Source of the DNA: Candidatus Kuenenia stuttgartensis
GTDB lineage: Bacteria > Planctomycetota > Planctomycetia > Planctomycetales > Planctomycetaceae
Length of the DNA: 46,558 nucleotides
Assembly (NCBI GenBank): GCA_945906725.1
Contig: CAMDRI010000021.1
Coordinates: forward strand, 1-46,558
Direction: 5' to 3'
The notes beneath the pieces were generated by a model. It did not search any database. It saw only the letters and a program-made list of their open reading frames with translations, and had not been told where the DNA came from. Made by a program: the position numbers and the translations under genes. Below are positions 34,001 to 42,602 of the stretch, in pieces; position 1 is the first letter of the stretch, and each line of letters opens with the position of its first letter.

Positions 34001-37000
34001 GGAATTCTCGACGTGGGTGAAGACACGAACGGCAACTTGCAGCTCGACCGCTCATTCGTGATTGCCGGCGTGAACAATGGCACGGCCACCGGCAATCCGT
34101 TCTCATTCGTCAACAACTCGCAACAGGGTAACAGCATCACGGGGCTGACCTGGAACCTCGCTAGTGCGGCGTTGGAATTCAACACGACCGGAGCGAATTC
34201 GACGGTCTTCACCCCGGCCAACGGCACCGAGGTCGTGACGGAACTCTCGACCGTCAACGGCACCTTGAATCCGTTCCAAGTGACCGATCAGGCGACCTCT
34301 TTGGATTTGCGGTTCACCAACTTCCAATCGACCAATGGAGTCTTGGACGTCGTCGAAGACGCGAATGCCAACGGTCAGCTCGATCCGGGCGAAGATCGGC
34401 CGAGCCAATTCGATTTCAACATCGGTACCAGCGGAGCGGGCGGCGCGCCGACCTTGTTGACGGGTGCCAACTTCATCGGATCGCAAATCGTCGCGACGTT
34501 CTCCAGTGGGCAAGTGCTGACCGGCACGATGCAGGCGGTCGCGGGCAGCCTCACGGATTCGGAGTTCGTCCCGTCGGCCAACGGCAATAACTCCGGCAGC
34601 GGGCCGGGCGTCGAATTGCGAGTCTCGCAATCGGCCGTGCTCACGAGTCCGACCTTTATCAGCAACAACATTCAGTTCAACGGTGGAGCGGGCTTCGTGG
34701 CGAGTGCCACAGAAGACGGCCAAATCAACGGCCTGGTGCTTCGCGGCAACACGATTCAGAACAACGGCTCCGGGGCCGGCAACGAAGATCTGAACGGCAA
34801 CAACCGGCTCGATCTGAGCGAAGACGTGAATCAAAACGGCGTATTGGATTTGGGAGTCGGAGGCATCCGGTTGAGCACCTTCGCGGCAAATTCTGCGCAG
34901 ATCAACGGCTCAATTGTGAACAACACGATGTCGAACAACATCGGCCCCGGCATATCCGCGACAGCCGACAGCGGCGCGATCGATCTGTCGCAGATCGACA
35001 CCAACATCTTCGACGGCAATTCGACGAGCGTCATCTTGAACACGCTCAACAACGGCACGATCTCGACGCGAGTCACCAACAACACAATGAACACCAGCGT
35101 AAATGACGGCTTCGTCGGGAACGCGGATACGGGAACCATCACGCTTAATCAGTTCAGCGGTAATACCCTTAACGACGCCGGCGGCAACGGCATCCTGCTG
35201 GCCGCACTGAACGGTGGCAGGATCGACATTCCGAGTTCCGAAGACATCAACGGCAATGGAACGCTGGACGGCAACAACAGCGGTACATTGGACCTCGGCG
35301 AAGACGTAAATGGCAACGGGTTCCTCGATCTTGGGATGCGAGATAATCTGCTCAACAATCCGGTCGACAACGGACTGTTCGTGACCGGAACGGACGGCAC
35401 ATTTAACTTGGGCACGGTGTCTGGCTTGTCGGTCAATCGCGTCATCGCTGGCAACGGCGGCATCGTGATCGACGTCACCGACAGCGTCACGAACGGCACG
35501 TTCATCGGCAACAGCCTGATCGGCGACCCGACGAATAACCCGACCGGTGGCGTTGGTTTCAGTCTGACCGCGACGAACGGCACGTTCAACGTGACGATCG
35601 GTGGTCCCAAAGCGACGGACCGCAACGTGATTCAAAGGAATCGTGGTGCCGGTATCGCAATCCTGGCACAGAACAACGCAGTTGGCACGTTTGGCATCAA
35701 CAACAACTTGATCACCGGTACGGCCGATGACACCAATGCGACGACGCCGTTCTCCGGCCAAGGCATCTACGTCGGGACTGCCACGTCCAGCGTTCTAACG
35801 CTGTCCACTGCCACCTTCAACAATTCAACCATCGTCGACAACGTGATCGGTGACGCGGCAGTTGCGACGTTGGGAAATGCGGGGGGCGGAATCTTGGTTG
35901 AGGTCGGCGATCAATCGACGCTCAATGGCCTGACGATCGACAACAACCTCATTGGCAGTAACGGCCCCGCCGCCCCCGCGGTGTTTGCAGCGAATTCCGC
36001 GAACGTCGTGAACGGCATCACGTTCCTTCGCACGAACGACGCCGTGATCGACAACGCTTTGATCACGAACAACCAAATTACGAACAACACATTCAACGGC
36101 GTCTATCTGCATGCACTTGGCGGTGCGGCTGACACCTTGGACTTCACGCTGCGTGGAAACACGATCACAAACAGTGCCTTCGATGGAATTCTTCTGTGGT
36201 CGGAAGCCGATGCCCACATCAATACGGTGATCGACGCCAATCAGATCACGAACAACGGCCTCAATGGCATCTCGACGAACGAGACGGTGGTTTCGGACTC
36301 AGACGCGGCGATGCATTCTGGCGTCTGGACGAAGAATACGATCAGCAACAACGGTGGCCGAGGCATCTTCCTCGTCAATACAAACACTAATGCGAGCACG
36401 TTGATCATCGGACAACTGGGAACTGATCCCGCCGACGGTCTGAGTCGGGGCAACACCATCGCAGACAACGGTATGAGCGGCGTGGAAGTGGACGCCACCG
36501 GAAACCTTGAGTTCAACAATAACATGATCGCCCGAAACGGAGCGAATCCGACCGCATTGGGTGTGACCGACGCCAATGGTCTCGGTGGAATTGATTTTAA
36601 CCGTCTCGCGTTGAGCAACCTACGAACACGCCTCATTAACAACATCATTGTGAACAACACGGGAACCGGTATCGAGTCAATCGCTTCGACTGGCCAGACT
36701 ATGAGTTACACGATGCTCGGCAACCTGATCGATGGCAATACGGTTCGTGGCATCGACCTGTTGACGCGAGAGAATGGAAATACCAACGCCCGAATTGGCG
36801 ACGGAACGGCCGCTGGAGCTAACTCTGTCTCCAACAACGGTCTGGAGGCCATCTACATCGTGAACACGGCGTCGGCGACACAGCCGCAAACAGGGAACGT
36901 GCTGTTGGCGAATGGAACGATCAACGTCGCTCCTGGGAACTCGCCGATTACCTTGGTCGATATTCAAGGCAACTCAATCTCGGGCAACAACAACAACGGA

Positions 37001-37417
37001 ACATTCCAATCCGGTGGGTTGTCGCTGCTAGCAGGATCGAGCGACTTGTTTGGAAATGGACGGCTCACGGGACGGGTCACCAACAACATGTTTAGCGGAA
37101 ATCAAGGTCTGGATGTCTTGGCACAGACGTTTGTTGCCAATCCGGACGAGGAGGCTCCGCCGCCGGTGGCTCGGCTAGACCTCGTGTTTGCGAATAACTT
37201 CGGGGACGCCCTTGACGTGAACCAAAACAACGCCGTCTACATTCTCAACGATATTCCATTCGACGTGAGCCGGATGCGGGTCGAGCAAGGATTCAACACG
37301 ACGGGATTCCTCAACGGACAGCCTGGTGGATCGGGCGAATTTGATGTGCCGAACCCCTGGAACGTGGTACCGGCGGGAACCATCAGCAACAACATCAACA
37401 ACTTCTTGTTCCCGTGA
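31097..37417 (+). CDS. Giant inverse-autotransporter-like surface protein with beta-helix passenger and EF-loop arrays
   Basis: About 2106 residues. A signal peptide (about 1-30) ends near SLPQTHAQ. Residues about 80-340 look like an intimin/invasin-type (type Ve) beta-barrel: AGIGFRSYDPTFNRLFGISG, WVDYDQGHARTYQQAGISFE and WMDVRVNGYIPFG. Export would be barrel-first with a C-terminal passenger. From about 380 (VIFVDPDRLTNGNGTLESPF) to the end is a long right-handed beta-helix (NNTI/NNTFRDY and GNTLTG-type turns). Seven blocks of contiguous EF-hand-like loops (EDTNGNGILD type) are inserted in the passenger at about 656-680, 701-825, 892-918, 961-985, 1079-1101, 1229-1253 and 1380-1413. No C-terminal barrel. 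ATG 31097 was chosen (GTG 31085 and ATG 31103 are alternatives). Adhesin or glycan-binding roles are inference. Confidence 0.82.
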   Translation: MNMKRARFWRNLLLFSALSGAASLPQTHAQEGVSRVGDGSAGPGSAGVPTPEGFAPLSPSPYMPLDPGYNFPRPMPPGLPPASDTLRNSRRDSFGPRFDIGQFLGDRLGVNDNDTNFNFLLPFLMGSENDVLFIDGRGVATSLGRGAASAGIGFRSYDPTFNRLFGISGWVDYDQGHARTYQQAGISFESLGTWMDVRVNGYIPFGTTSNLVGNSTVAGSLDTRTIGGFSQLSVLQRQLTESAYHGLDAEIGGPLPLLGRYGVSGYVGGYWLDSKTDAVAAGPRVRFEANVTDSMRVSMIASDDPVFGTNAWVNLNLTLPDGRPRRWFRPTEVHDRLLRTAERSYRVQAHTRTDFVPTPVLVAPGGTPNNPQGSFAGQPVRVIFVDPDRLTNGNGTLESPFNTLQGFANVAANTLIVVDGSLSGKTVAGNLTLFGGQKLVSTSILAAGGVQLDTNLGTITVPTPTGFGDASPVSPVFSNPAGGTLVTLGGNRIEVAGITFDGSTSNAAIPNATGIAGANFTDFNIHHNTFRDYSNAVVMSNVRGVGLFQANTLTGTPGVSVDGFRLTNSGVGSLDLFINSFEPPASGSGSSLLASANSFTGNDNAGINITARNRAVINAHIVDNTINKNGQGIILDAAATRSVINASIVSNKIDGNRNGEDRNLNGILDPGEDLNGDGVLNAGNGVLLMANASTLNLAQLGEDVNSNGVLDPSEDTNGNRVLDPSEDTNGNGALDVSEDMNGNGILDAGEDTNGDGLLDTITEDTNGNGILDTGEDTNGDGLITTRLTEDTNRNGVLDLSEDKNGNGTLDASEDTNANGILDGGYLMASNTITGNTGDGVAVQSLNNSIVNMFVVANNFGSPTDHSTGNRGRGLSITANSGTVNANIGFLPNEDTNFNGVLDAGEDTNGNGTLDGGDPLDANNFVANRAGGLFVDLSGTAVGNIVAINNTITGQGSGNLTFTEDLNFNGILDVGEDTNGNLQLDRSFVIAGVNNGTATGNPFSFVNNSQQGNSITGLTWNLASAALEFNTTGANSTVFTPANGTEVVTELSTVNGTLNPFQVTDQATSLDLRFTNFQSTNGVLDVVEDANANGQLDPGEDRPSQFDFNIGTSGAGGAPTLLTGANFIGSQIVATFSSGQVLTGTMQAVAGSLTDSEFVPSANGNNSGSGPGVELRVSQSAVLTSPTFISNNIQFNGGAGFVASATEDGQINGLVLRGNTIQNNGSGAGNEDLNGNNRLDLSEDVNQNGVLDLGVGGIRLSTFAANSAQINGSIVNNTMSNNIGPGISATADSGAIDLSQIDTNIFDGNSTSVILNTLNNGTISTRVTNNTMNTSVNDGFVGNADTGTITLNQFSGNTLNDAGGNGILLAALNGGRIDIPSSEDINGNGTLDGNNSGTLDLGEDVNGNGFLDLGMRDNLLNNPVDNGLFVTGTDGTFNLGTVSGLSVNRVIAGNGGIVIDVTDSVTNGTFIGNSLIGDPTNNPTGGVGFSLTATNGTFNVTIGGPKATDRNVIQRNRGAGIAILAQNNAVGTFGINNNLITGTADDTNATTPFSGQGIYVGTATSSVLTLSTATFNNSTIVDNVIGDAAVATLGNAGGGILVEVGDQSTLNGLTIDNNLIGSNGPAAPAVFAANSANVVNGITFLRTNDAVIDNALITNNQITNNTFNGVYLHALGGAADTLDFTLRGNTITNSAFDGILLWSEADAHINTVIDANQITNNGLNGISTNETVVSDSDAAMHSGVWTKNTISNNGGRGIFLVNTNTNASTLIIGQLGTDPADGLSRGNTIADNGMSGVEVDATGNLEFNNNMIARNGANPTALGVTDANGLGGIDFNRLALSNLRTRLINNIIVNNTGTGIESIASTGQTMSYTMLGNLIDGNTVRGIDLLTRENGNTNARIGDGTAAGANSVSNNGLEAIYIVNTASATQPQTGNVLLANGTINVAPGNSPITLVDIQGNSISGNNNNGTFQSGGLSLLAGSSDLFGNGRLTGRVTNNMFSGNQGLDVLAQTFVANPDEEAPPPVARLDLVFANNFGDALDVNQNNAVYILNDIPFDVSRMRVEQGFNTTGFLNGQPGGSGEFDVPNPWNVVPAGTISNNINNFLFP

Positions 37418-37438
37418 CCATGAGGCGGGGGGCCGAAT

Positions 37439-37493
37439 GCCGATCGGCGCGTCGTCTCGTGGGGGCGAGGCGACGTGCCGTCGGCTATTTTTT
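37439..37493 (+). terminator. Rho-independent terminator of the giant surface-protein gene
   Basis: A long stem (37439-37459 with 37466-37485, core GTCGTCTCG/CGAGGCGAC) with two mismatches is followed by A and six T residues. It starts 22 bases after the stop. Confidence 0.8.
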
Positions 37494-37502
37494 GTGAATT
37501 CG

Positions 37503-37565
37503 GAATGGGGAAGGTAGAACTCCCGGCCTTAGCACTCCAACTTCCGCACTACAACTTCCCCATTC
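37503..37565 (+). repeat. 11-bp inverted repeat just before a ribosome binding site
   Basis: GAATGGGGAAG (37503-37513) and CTTCCCCATTC (37555-37565) are perfect complements around 41 bases that include the direct repeat CAACTTCC. It ends 6 bases before the AAAGGA site of the next gene, so it forms part of that leader. Confidence 0.6.
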
Positions 37566-37582
37566 GATGCAAAGGATCGTCC

Positions 37583-38731
37583 ATGCGAATCACTCGGCGT
37601 TCCTGGTTGACAGTGTTCTTCGTTTCGGGCCTGACGGGGTTTGGTCGGCCGGGACTCGCACAATCACCACGCAAGCCGATCAAGACCGCGCGGCTGACGG
37701 ATGATGGATTCGTCAAGACTTCAGAGACCGAGGTCTCGCTCGAATTGATCGCCACCGCGACGGCGTCCAGCGAGCACGCTCAGGCGTGGGGACAGCGGTT
37801 GCAAAAGCTCGGCTTCCAGTTTCAAACGCGGCAGGCGGTCGCCGGCGACAAGGCGGAAGTGAAGGAACAAAAGCTCGGCCAATTGCGCCGAGTCACCATC
37901 GTCGCGGTGCTTGATCGCAATGGAAAAATCGTTTGCAACGACCGCGCGTTCACGCTCGCCGAAGCAGACAAGCTGGCCGAATGGCTTCGCGAACTCAAAA
38001 CCTACGGAGCTCAAGGAGCACCGCACGGCAAGCCACTATTCGGACTCGACGACCGACAATTCGTGGGCGTGATGCGTGAACTGAGCGTGCCCGTCGAGAT
38101 CGACACCGAAGGATTGTCGCTGGAAGCCGCGCTCGCCAAGTTGCCGTTGCCGGAGAAGCATCCGCTGCGAATGACGCCCGAAGCGCAACGAGCCACTCGC
38201 AATTTGGACTCCGACAAGAAACTACGAACGGACGCTCGCGGACTGAGCGTCGGCACCGCGCTGGCCGCGACGCTCGGTGAGTTCGGCCTCAGCTTCAAAC
38301 CACTCCGTACGCCGGACGGCAAAATCGAACTTGCCGTCTCACCGCGCGAAGCAGGTCAAGATGCCTGGCCGATCGGCTGGCCGCTGGACCCGGAGAAACC
38401 CCAGGGACAACTCGTCCCCGCGCTCTTCAAAACGGTCCCGGTCGCGCTCGATGATGTGCCGCTAACCGACGTGCTGACCGCCGCGTCGCAAGCCTCGGAA
38501 GTTCCGCTGCTCATCGACCATCACGCGATCGAACGTGAAGAGATCGACCTGAGCGAACTCAAAGTCACCGTGCCGAACCGCAAGACGACCTGGGGCCTGT
38601 TGCTTCGACAGGTCACGTTTCCACACAAGCTGGGCCGCCGCATCGTCGCCGACGATGCCGGAAAACCGTTCGTGCTGATAACGACGCTGAAGGAAACGCT
38701 GAAAGAGAACCCCGCCACGAAGTCTAAGTAG
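37583..38731 (+). CDS. Secreted hypothetical protein (382 aa)
   Basis: Starts at ATG 37583 behind AAAGGA. A Tat-like or Sec signal (RRSWLTVFFVSGLTGFGRPGLA, residues 5-26) is followed by a soluble alpha/beta protein with phrases such as LGQLRRVTIVAVLDRNGKIVC and AAILDV-like helices. Its second half repeats a motif of the kind VALDDVPLTDVLTAASQASEVPLLIDHHAI, reminiscent of secretin/DUF-type sub-domains, but I do not assign a family. The stop codon lies inside the left arm of a GTAGCCC repeat. Confidence 0.75.
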   Translation: MRITRRSWLTVFFVSGLTGFGRPGLAQSPRKPIKTARLTDDGFVKTSETEVSLELIATATASSEHAQAWGQRLQKLGFQFQTRQAVAGDKAEVKEQKLGQLRRVTIVAVLDRNGKIVCNDRAFTLAEADKLAEWLRELKTYGAQGAPHGKPLFGLDDRQFVGVMRELSVPVEIDTEGLSLEAALAKLPLPEKHPLRMTPEAQRATRNLDSDKKLRTDARGLSVGTALAATLGEFGLSFKPLRTPDGKIELAVSPREAGQDAWPIGWPLDPEKPQGQLVPALFKTVPVALDDVPLTDVLTAASQASEVPLLIDHHAIEREEIDLSELKVTVPNRKTTWGLLLRQVTFPHKLGRRIVADDAGKPFVLITTLKETLKENPATKSK

Positions 38732-38852
38732 CCCCGTCGCTCTGAGATAGGAGAGCCGACGACGGATCAAGCGTGGTTTTGCACCGAGCCTTTCCGAGTT
38801 CAATCGGGATCGAGCGACTCTCGGCTTTCCTGTCTCGGAGCGACAGGGCTAC
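38728..38852. repeat. GTAGCCC-family inverted repeat, copy 2
   Basis: Arms 38728-38759 and 38821-38852 pair at 28 of 32 positions (core GTCGCTC...GAG). The first bases supply the TAG stop of the upstream gene; the second arm supplies the last codons of the YfbK-like remnant, replacing its natural end. Sibling of 5641-5765. Confidence 0.85.
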
Positions 38853-39590
38853 TTTGCAACGCCTTCGCCGAGCGGACAAGGCCGACAAACTCCGAGCGAT
38901 AGCCCGACTTGTCCACGCCCAACGATGATTGAGCAATCTCCGCCACGGCGTCGAGCGGCGAGTGACGCAGGATCGTGCCGAAGCTGGCAACGCTCGCCGC
39001 GAAGCGGAAGTCGCCCGAGGCTTTCGCGAACGCACGGCCATCGTCGGTCAACGGCATCTCGATCAGCGAGCTCTTGTCGGCATCGGGTTCTTATAGCGTA
39101 GTTTGATCGTCAGCAGTTCGCTGCTTTGAGACTTCAACTTAGCGTTTTGAATCTTCAGCTCGTTGATCTTGGAAACCGTCGCCGCAATTTCCGAGCGGAG
39201 TTTAGCAAGCCCCTCGTTGGACTTGGTGCCTTCGCCTTTTAAGTATGCCGGCGAGCTCACGTCTGGCTGGTACTTTGATTTCTCTCCGGTCGGTTCCTTC
39301 GGCGGAACCGGCAACTTGCTCGGCGGGATGATCTCGTACAACGCGGTGACCGTGTGGCCAGCTTCGATTTCGCCAGCGTCTTTCGTGTCGTCGTGGAAAT
39401 CTTGAGCGGCCAACATGCGGTTCTCGTAGCCGATCAAGCGTTACGCGCCGACCAGAGCCGGGTTGAACTCGATCTGGATTTTCACGTCCTTGGCGATCGT
39501 GATCAGCCTGCCGGTCATCTGTTCGACGAACACCTTGTTGGCTTCGCGGAGCGTATCAATGTAGACCGATTGGCGGTCGCACCCACGCCG
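38800..39590 (-). pseudogene. Decayed YfbK-like von Willebrand factor A protein (C-terminal remnant)
   Basis: On the minus strand the frames read, in order, YIDTLREANKVFVEQM and TIAKDVKIQIEFNPALVGA, an in-frame TAA at 39441-39443 where a Tyr codon is expected, then [29 protein letters not shown] and, after a one-base loss near 39075-39095, [16 protein letters not shown] and GYRSEFVGLVRSAKAL. These are consecutive landmarks of the C-terminal part of YfbK-type (DUF3520) VWA proteins. The VWA domain itself is missing; the fragment begins next to the PSD1 gene end (39614). The last residues come from the repeat at 38821-38852. One nonsense change, one frameshift and a 5' truncation make it a clear relic. 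Confidence 0.82.
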
Positions 39591-39613
39591 TTGGCGTTGG
39601 GGTTAAACGATTC

Positions 39614-42451
39614 TCATTCCACGTACAAAAACCCATTCGACGCCAGCAGCATCTGGCAGAAGTCGATCCAAGCTCGCGGCGAAGCGTTCTCTGCCGGCTC
39701 GTACGCGCGAGTTTGCTCTTCGACAAATGACAGTGACGCACGCAACTCGACGTCCGAAGGGGCATGACCAGTCGCCAGCTCGAAGGCCAATCGCGCGCGG
39801 TGCCGCGGATCGGGCGGTGCGTCGCGCTCCAAACGCCGATGGAACTCGGCCGCACGAGCCAGCGAGAATTCCGAGTTCAACTGGCTGAGCGATTGCAGCG
39901 GCATCGTCGTCGTCGGCCGCTGCACGCAGTTGAACGTCACGGCTGGAGCGTCGAACAGATTCAACAGACTGAGCGTTTGCGTCCGCCGCTGCTGCAAGTA
40001 GACCGAGCGCCGATAGGCTCCGGGTTGCGAGTCCGGGACGATGACCTCGGCCGCACTGCTCCGCTGCGTCGGCACGTACGGTCCACCGAGTCGGCGCTCC
40101 ATTGAATCGCTGACAATCAGCATCCCATCACGAATCGCTTCTGCATCCAATCGCCGCACGGGCTGCCGCCACAACAGTCGGTTTTCGGGGTCGACCGCGA
40201 ATGCCGCGTCGTTGAATTCGCTCGATTGCCGGTACGTCGCAGAACTCAGAATCGCTCGATGCAGTTGCTTGATTGACCAACCAGAGGCAACGAATTCGAC
40301 AGCTAGCCAATCGAGAAGTTCCGGATGCGAAGGAATCGCGCCGCTGACTCCCAGATTGTCGAGTGTCGCGACCAGGCCGCGACCAAAATGACGCTCCCAA
40401 AGTCGATTCACTTGCACACGAGCCATCAGTGCAGAAGCGGGCGAATCGGTGCTCGTGAACCATTCCGCGAGGCCAATGCGGCGTTTCGATGCAGGCGTCG
40501 ATGCGACCGTCCCCGCAATCACCCGCAGCGGTGAGGGCTGCACGAACTCTCCCGGAGTCGTCACGTTGCCGCGCAACAGGATCGGCACGTTCGGCGGTTC
40601 GGGGGCGACGTCGCTGGCCCAGGCGATCTTGCCGGGGCGTGCCGTCTGACGCTTCTGAACATCGGCAACCGCATCGGCCAGCGTCTTGCGGCGTGATTCG
40701 TATTCGGTTCGAAACGTCTTCAACGCGGTTTGGGCTGCCTCGTCCTGAGTGCTGCCGGTCGAGGACTCGACGGTGACGTTGTCGACGATGAAGCTGCGGT
40801 TACAGCAGAACTCGAAACCGAAGCCGCCGTCCGGCAAGTCAGCGGCACTGAGTTCGAGCGTCCGATCTTCCGGCAGCCAATCGACGAGTTGTTCGAGCTT
40901 GAATTTCGTCCCGTCGAGATTCGTGACTCGCACACCGAAGTTGCGTCCTGGAGCGTAACCGCTTTTACCGATCACGCCGCGATGCGATTGATCGGTGCCG
41001 GGATAATCCAGATGCACCGCCGCTCCGCCTGCCGGATTGCCATCGATCAAAATGTTGCCGCCAGCGGTGGAACCGTTGTCATTGAAGTCGTGCAGCGCGA
41101 GAAAGTACGCGATCCGGTCGGCTGGCTTTTCGTCGGTGCTGACTTTGTTGTCGAGCAAATCGAAGGTTACCTGAATCCACTCACCCGGTTTGTCCGGCGT
41201 CCAATCGAAGACTCGTTTCGTTGAGATCCATTTGTCGCCGGACGGCCCCCCTTCGATGATCCGCAGCGTGCCGTTCGCGCGGACGGCGGCGGGGGATTCC
41301 GGCTTCGCAGTGTCTCCGGCCACAAGCGTCACGACTCCTGTTCCGCCCGGAGCGTCATCGCCCGGTGCGGTGTTCGACCAGTTCGCGAGAAAGGACTCTT
41401 CCGGGCCGCCGAATTCATCGGAGAACAAAACCCCGGCAACTGGACGATGTTCACGCAACCAGCGCGTGAACTCGGATCGCAGCGCGGCGACGCGTGTCTC
41501 GGCCTCACGCTGCTGAGCCTCCCACGCTTCGACCTCACCGGGAAGCGCCGCATGCGTGAAACGGTCGTTCGGCTTGAGCCACTTTTGCATGTTGAAGATG
41601 GGATGCAGATACGCTTGTAGTTGGTAGAACTCGCGCTGTGTGATCGGCTCGAACTTGTGGTCGTGGCACTTCGAGCACTGAATCGTCAGGCCCAGCAGCG
41701 ACGATCCGAGAATCTGCTGAGCACCTTCCATCGCGAAGTAGCGGTCGATCATGACCTCTTCGGGATTACCGTCGCTCTCCCCCGAACCATCGGGACTGTT
41801 GCGAAGAAAGTGCGTCGCTTCGAGCAGGTCGATCATCTCCGGCGTCGCGTGCCGCTCGTGCTGTTTGGGATCGAAGCCGCTGAGTTCGTCGCCGGCGATT
41901 TGCTCGCGGATGAATTGGTCGAACGGCTTGTCGGCGTTCATTGAGCGAATGACGTAGTCGCGATAGCGGTACGCCAGCGGCCGATCCGAGTCGGCATTGA
42001 AGTAGCCATTCGAGTCCGCGTAGCCGGCGACATCGAGCCACCACTTACCCCAACGCTCGCCGTAATGCGGCGATGCGAGAAACCGTTCGACCATCCGTTC
42101 ATAGCCGGCGGGGGAATCATCCGCGATGAAGTCAGCGATGTCACTAGGCGTCGGTGGAAGCCCGGTGAGATCGACCGCGATCCGGCGAATCAGCGTCGGC
42201 TTGTCCGCGGCGCGTCCGAGCGCCAATCCTCGCTCTACAAGTTTCGCCAGCACGAAGCCGTCGATCGACGAGCGAACGCGCGACGCATCCTTCACCGCCG
42301 GAATGGCCGATCGCTGCAATGTTTGAAAAGCCCAGTGCCGTGAAACTGGCTCGGCAGCGGCGGCCGATAAGGCCGCCGCGCTGATGACCAAGCTGGCACT
42401 CAGGCAGATTGTTCGCAGGTGTCTGCGAGGACGCTTTGATCCGTGGCTCAT
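39614..42451 (-). CDS. PSCyt2-PSD1 (DUF1549/DUF1553) protein lacking the N-terminal haem domain
   Basis: A 945-residue exported protein. A signal peptide (about 12-34) is followed directly by PSCyt2/DUF1549 (about 60-290; TLIRRIAVDLTGLPPTPSD, AGYADSNGYFNADSDRP, IQCSKCHDHKFEPITQREFY). An inserted beta-rich, concanavalin-like module (about 350-590) precedes PSD1/DUF1553 (about 640-930; VNRLWERHFGRGLVATLDNLG, DAEAIRDGML). Compared with the protein at 18382 it has no PSCyt1 CxxCH domain but gains the carbohydrate-binding-like insert. Its one CxxCH is in PSCyt2. A GGAGGG site precedes ATG 42451. Its end abuts the YfbK relic. Confidence 0.88.
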   Translation of the reverse strand: MSHGSKRPRRHLRTICLSASLVISAAALSAAAAEPVSRHWAFQTLQRSAIPAVKDASRVRSSIDGFVLAKLVERGLALGRAADKPTLIRRIAVDLTGLPPTPSDIADFIADDSPAGYERMVERFLASPHYGERWGKWWLDVAGYADSNGYFNADSDRPLAYRYRDYVIRSMNADKPFDQFIREQIAGDELSGFDPKQHERHATPEMIDLLEATHFLRNSPDGSGESDGNPEEVMIDRYFAMEGAQQILGSSLLGLTIQCSKCHDHKFEPITQREFYQLQAYLHPIFNMQKWLKPNDRFTHAALPGEVEAWEAQQREAETRVAALRSEFTRWLREHRPVAGVLFSDEFGGPEESFLANWSNTAPGDDAPGGTGVVTLVAGDTAKPESPAAVRANGTLRIIEGGPSGDKWISTKRVFDWTPDKPGEWIQVTFDLLDNKVSTDEKPADRIAYFLALHDFNDNGSTAGGNILIDGNPAGGAAVHLDYPGTDQSHRGVIGKSGYAPGRNFGVRVTNLDGTKFKLEQLVDWLPEDRTLELSAADLPDGGFGFEFCCNRSFIVDNVTVESSTGSTQDEAAQTALKTFRTEYESRRKTLADAVADVQKRQTARPGKIAWASDVAPEPPNVPILLRGNVTTPGEFVQPSPLRVIAGTVASTPASKRRIGLAEWFTSTDSPASALMARVQVNRLWERHFGRGLVATLDNLGVSGAIPSHPELLDWLAVEFVASGWSIKQLHRAILSSATYRQSSEFNDAAFAVDPENRLLWRQPVRRLDAEAIRDGMLIVSDSMERRLGGPYVPTQRSSAAEVIVPDSQPGAYRRSVYLQQRRTQTLSLLNLFDAPAVTFNCVQRPTTTMPLQSLSQLNSEFSLARAAEFHRRLERDAPPDPRHRARLAFELATGHAPSDVELRASLSFVEEQTRAYEPAENASPRAWIDFCQMLLASNGFLYVE

Positions 42452-42481
42452 TCAGGAACCCTCCGTGGCCAACACACTAAC

Positions 42482-42563
42482 CCGAAGCGTCAGCGAGGGC
42501 GAGGGTTCAAAGCGACCGCAGATTCAGAGCGTCTTGGAGCGTTCGCCCTCGTTGGCGCTTCGG
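42482..42563. repeat. CCGAAGCGTCAGCGAGGG-type inverted repeat
   Basis: Arms 42482-42502 and 42543-42563 pair at 19 of 21 positions. Read on either strand it gives the peptide forms NPKRQRG or TRSVSEG, which I recall as recurring in many planctomycete genomes. Here it is intergenic, starting 31 bases upstream of the PSD1 start at 42451. Confidence 0.75.
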
Positions 42564-42602
42564 ATGATTTTGCGAAGACGCAAAGTGCATCGTGCGGTTA
42601 CA

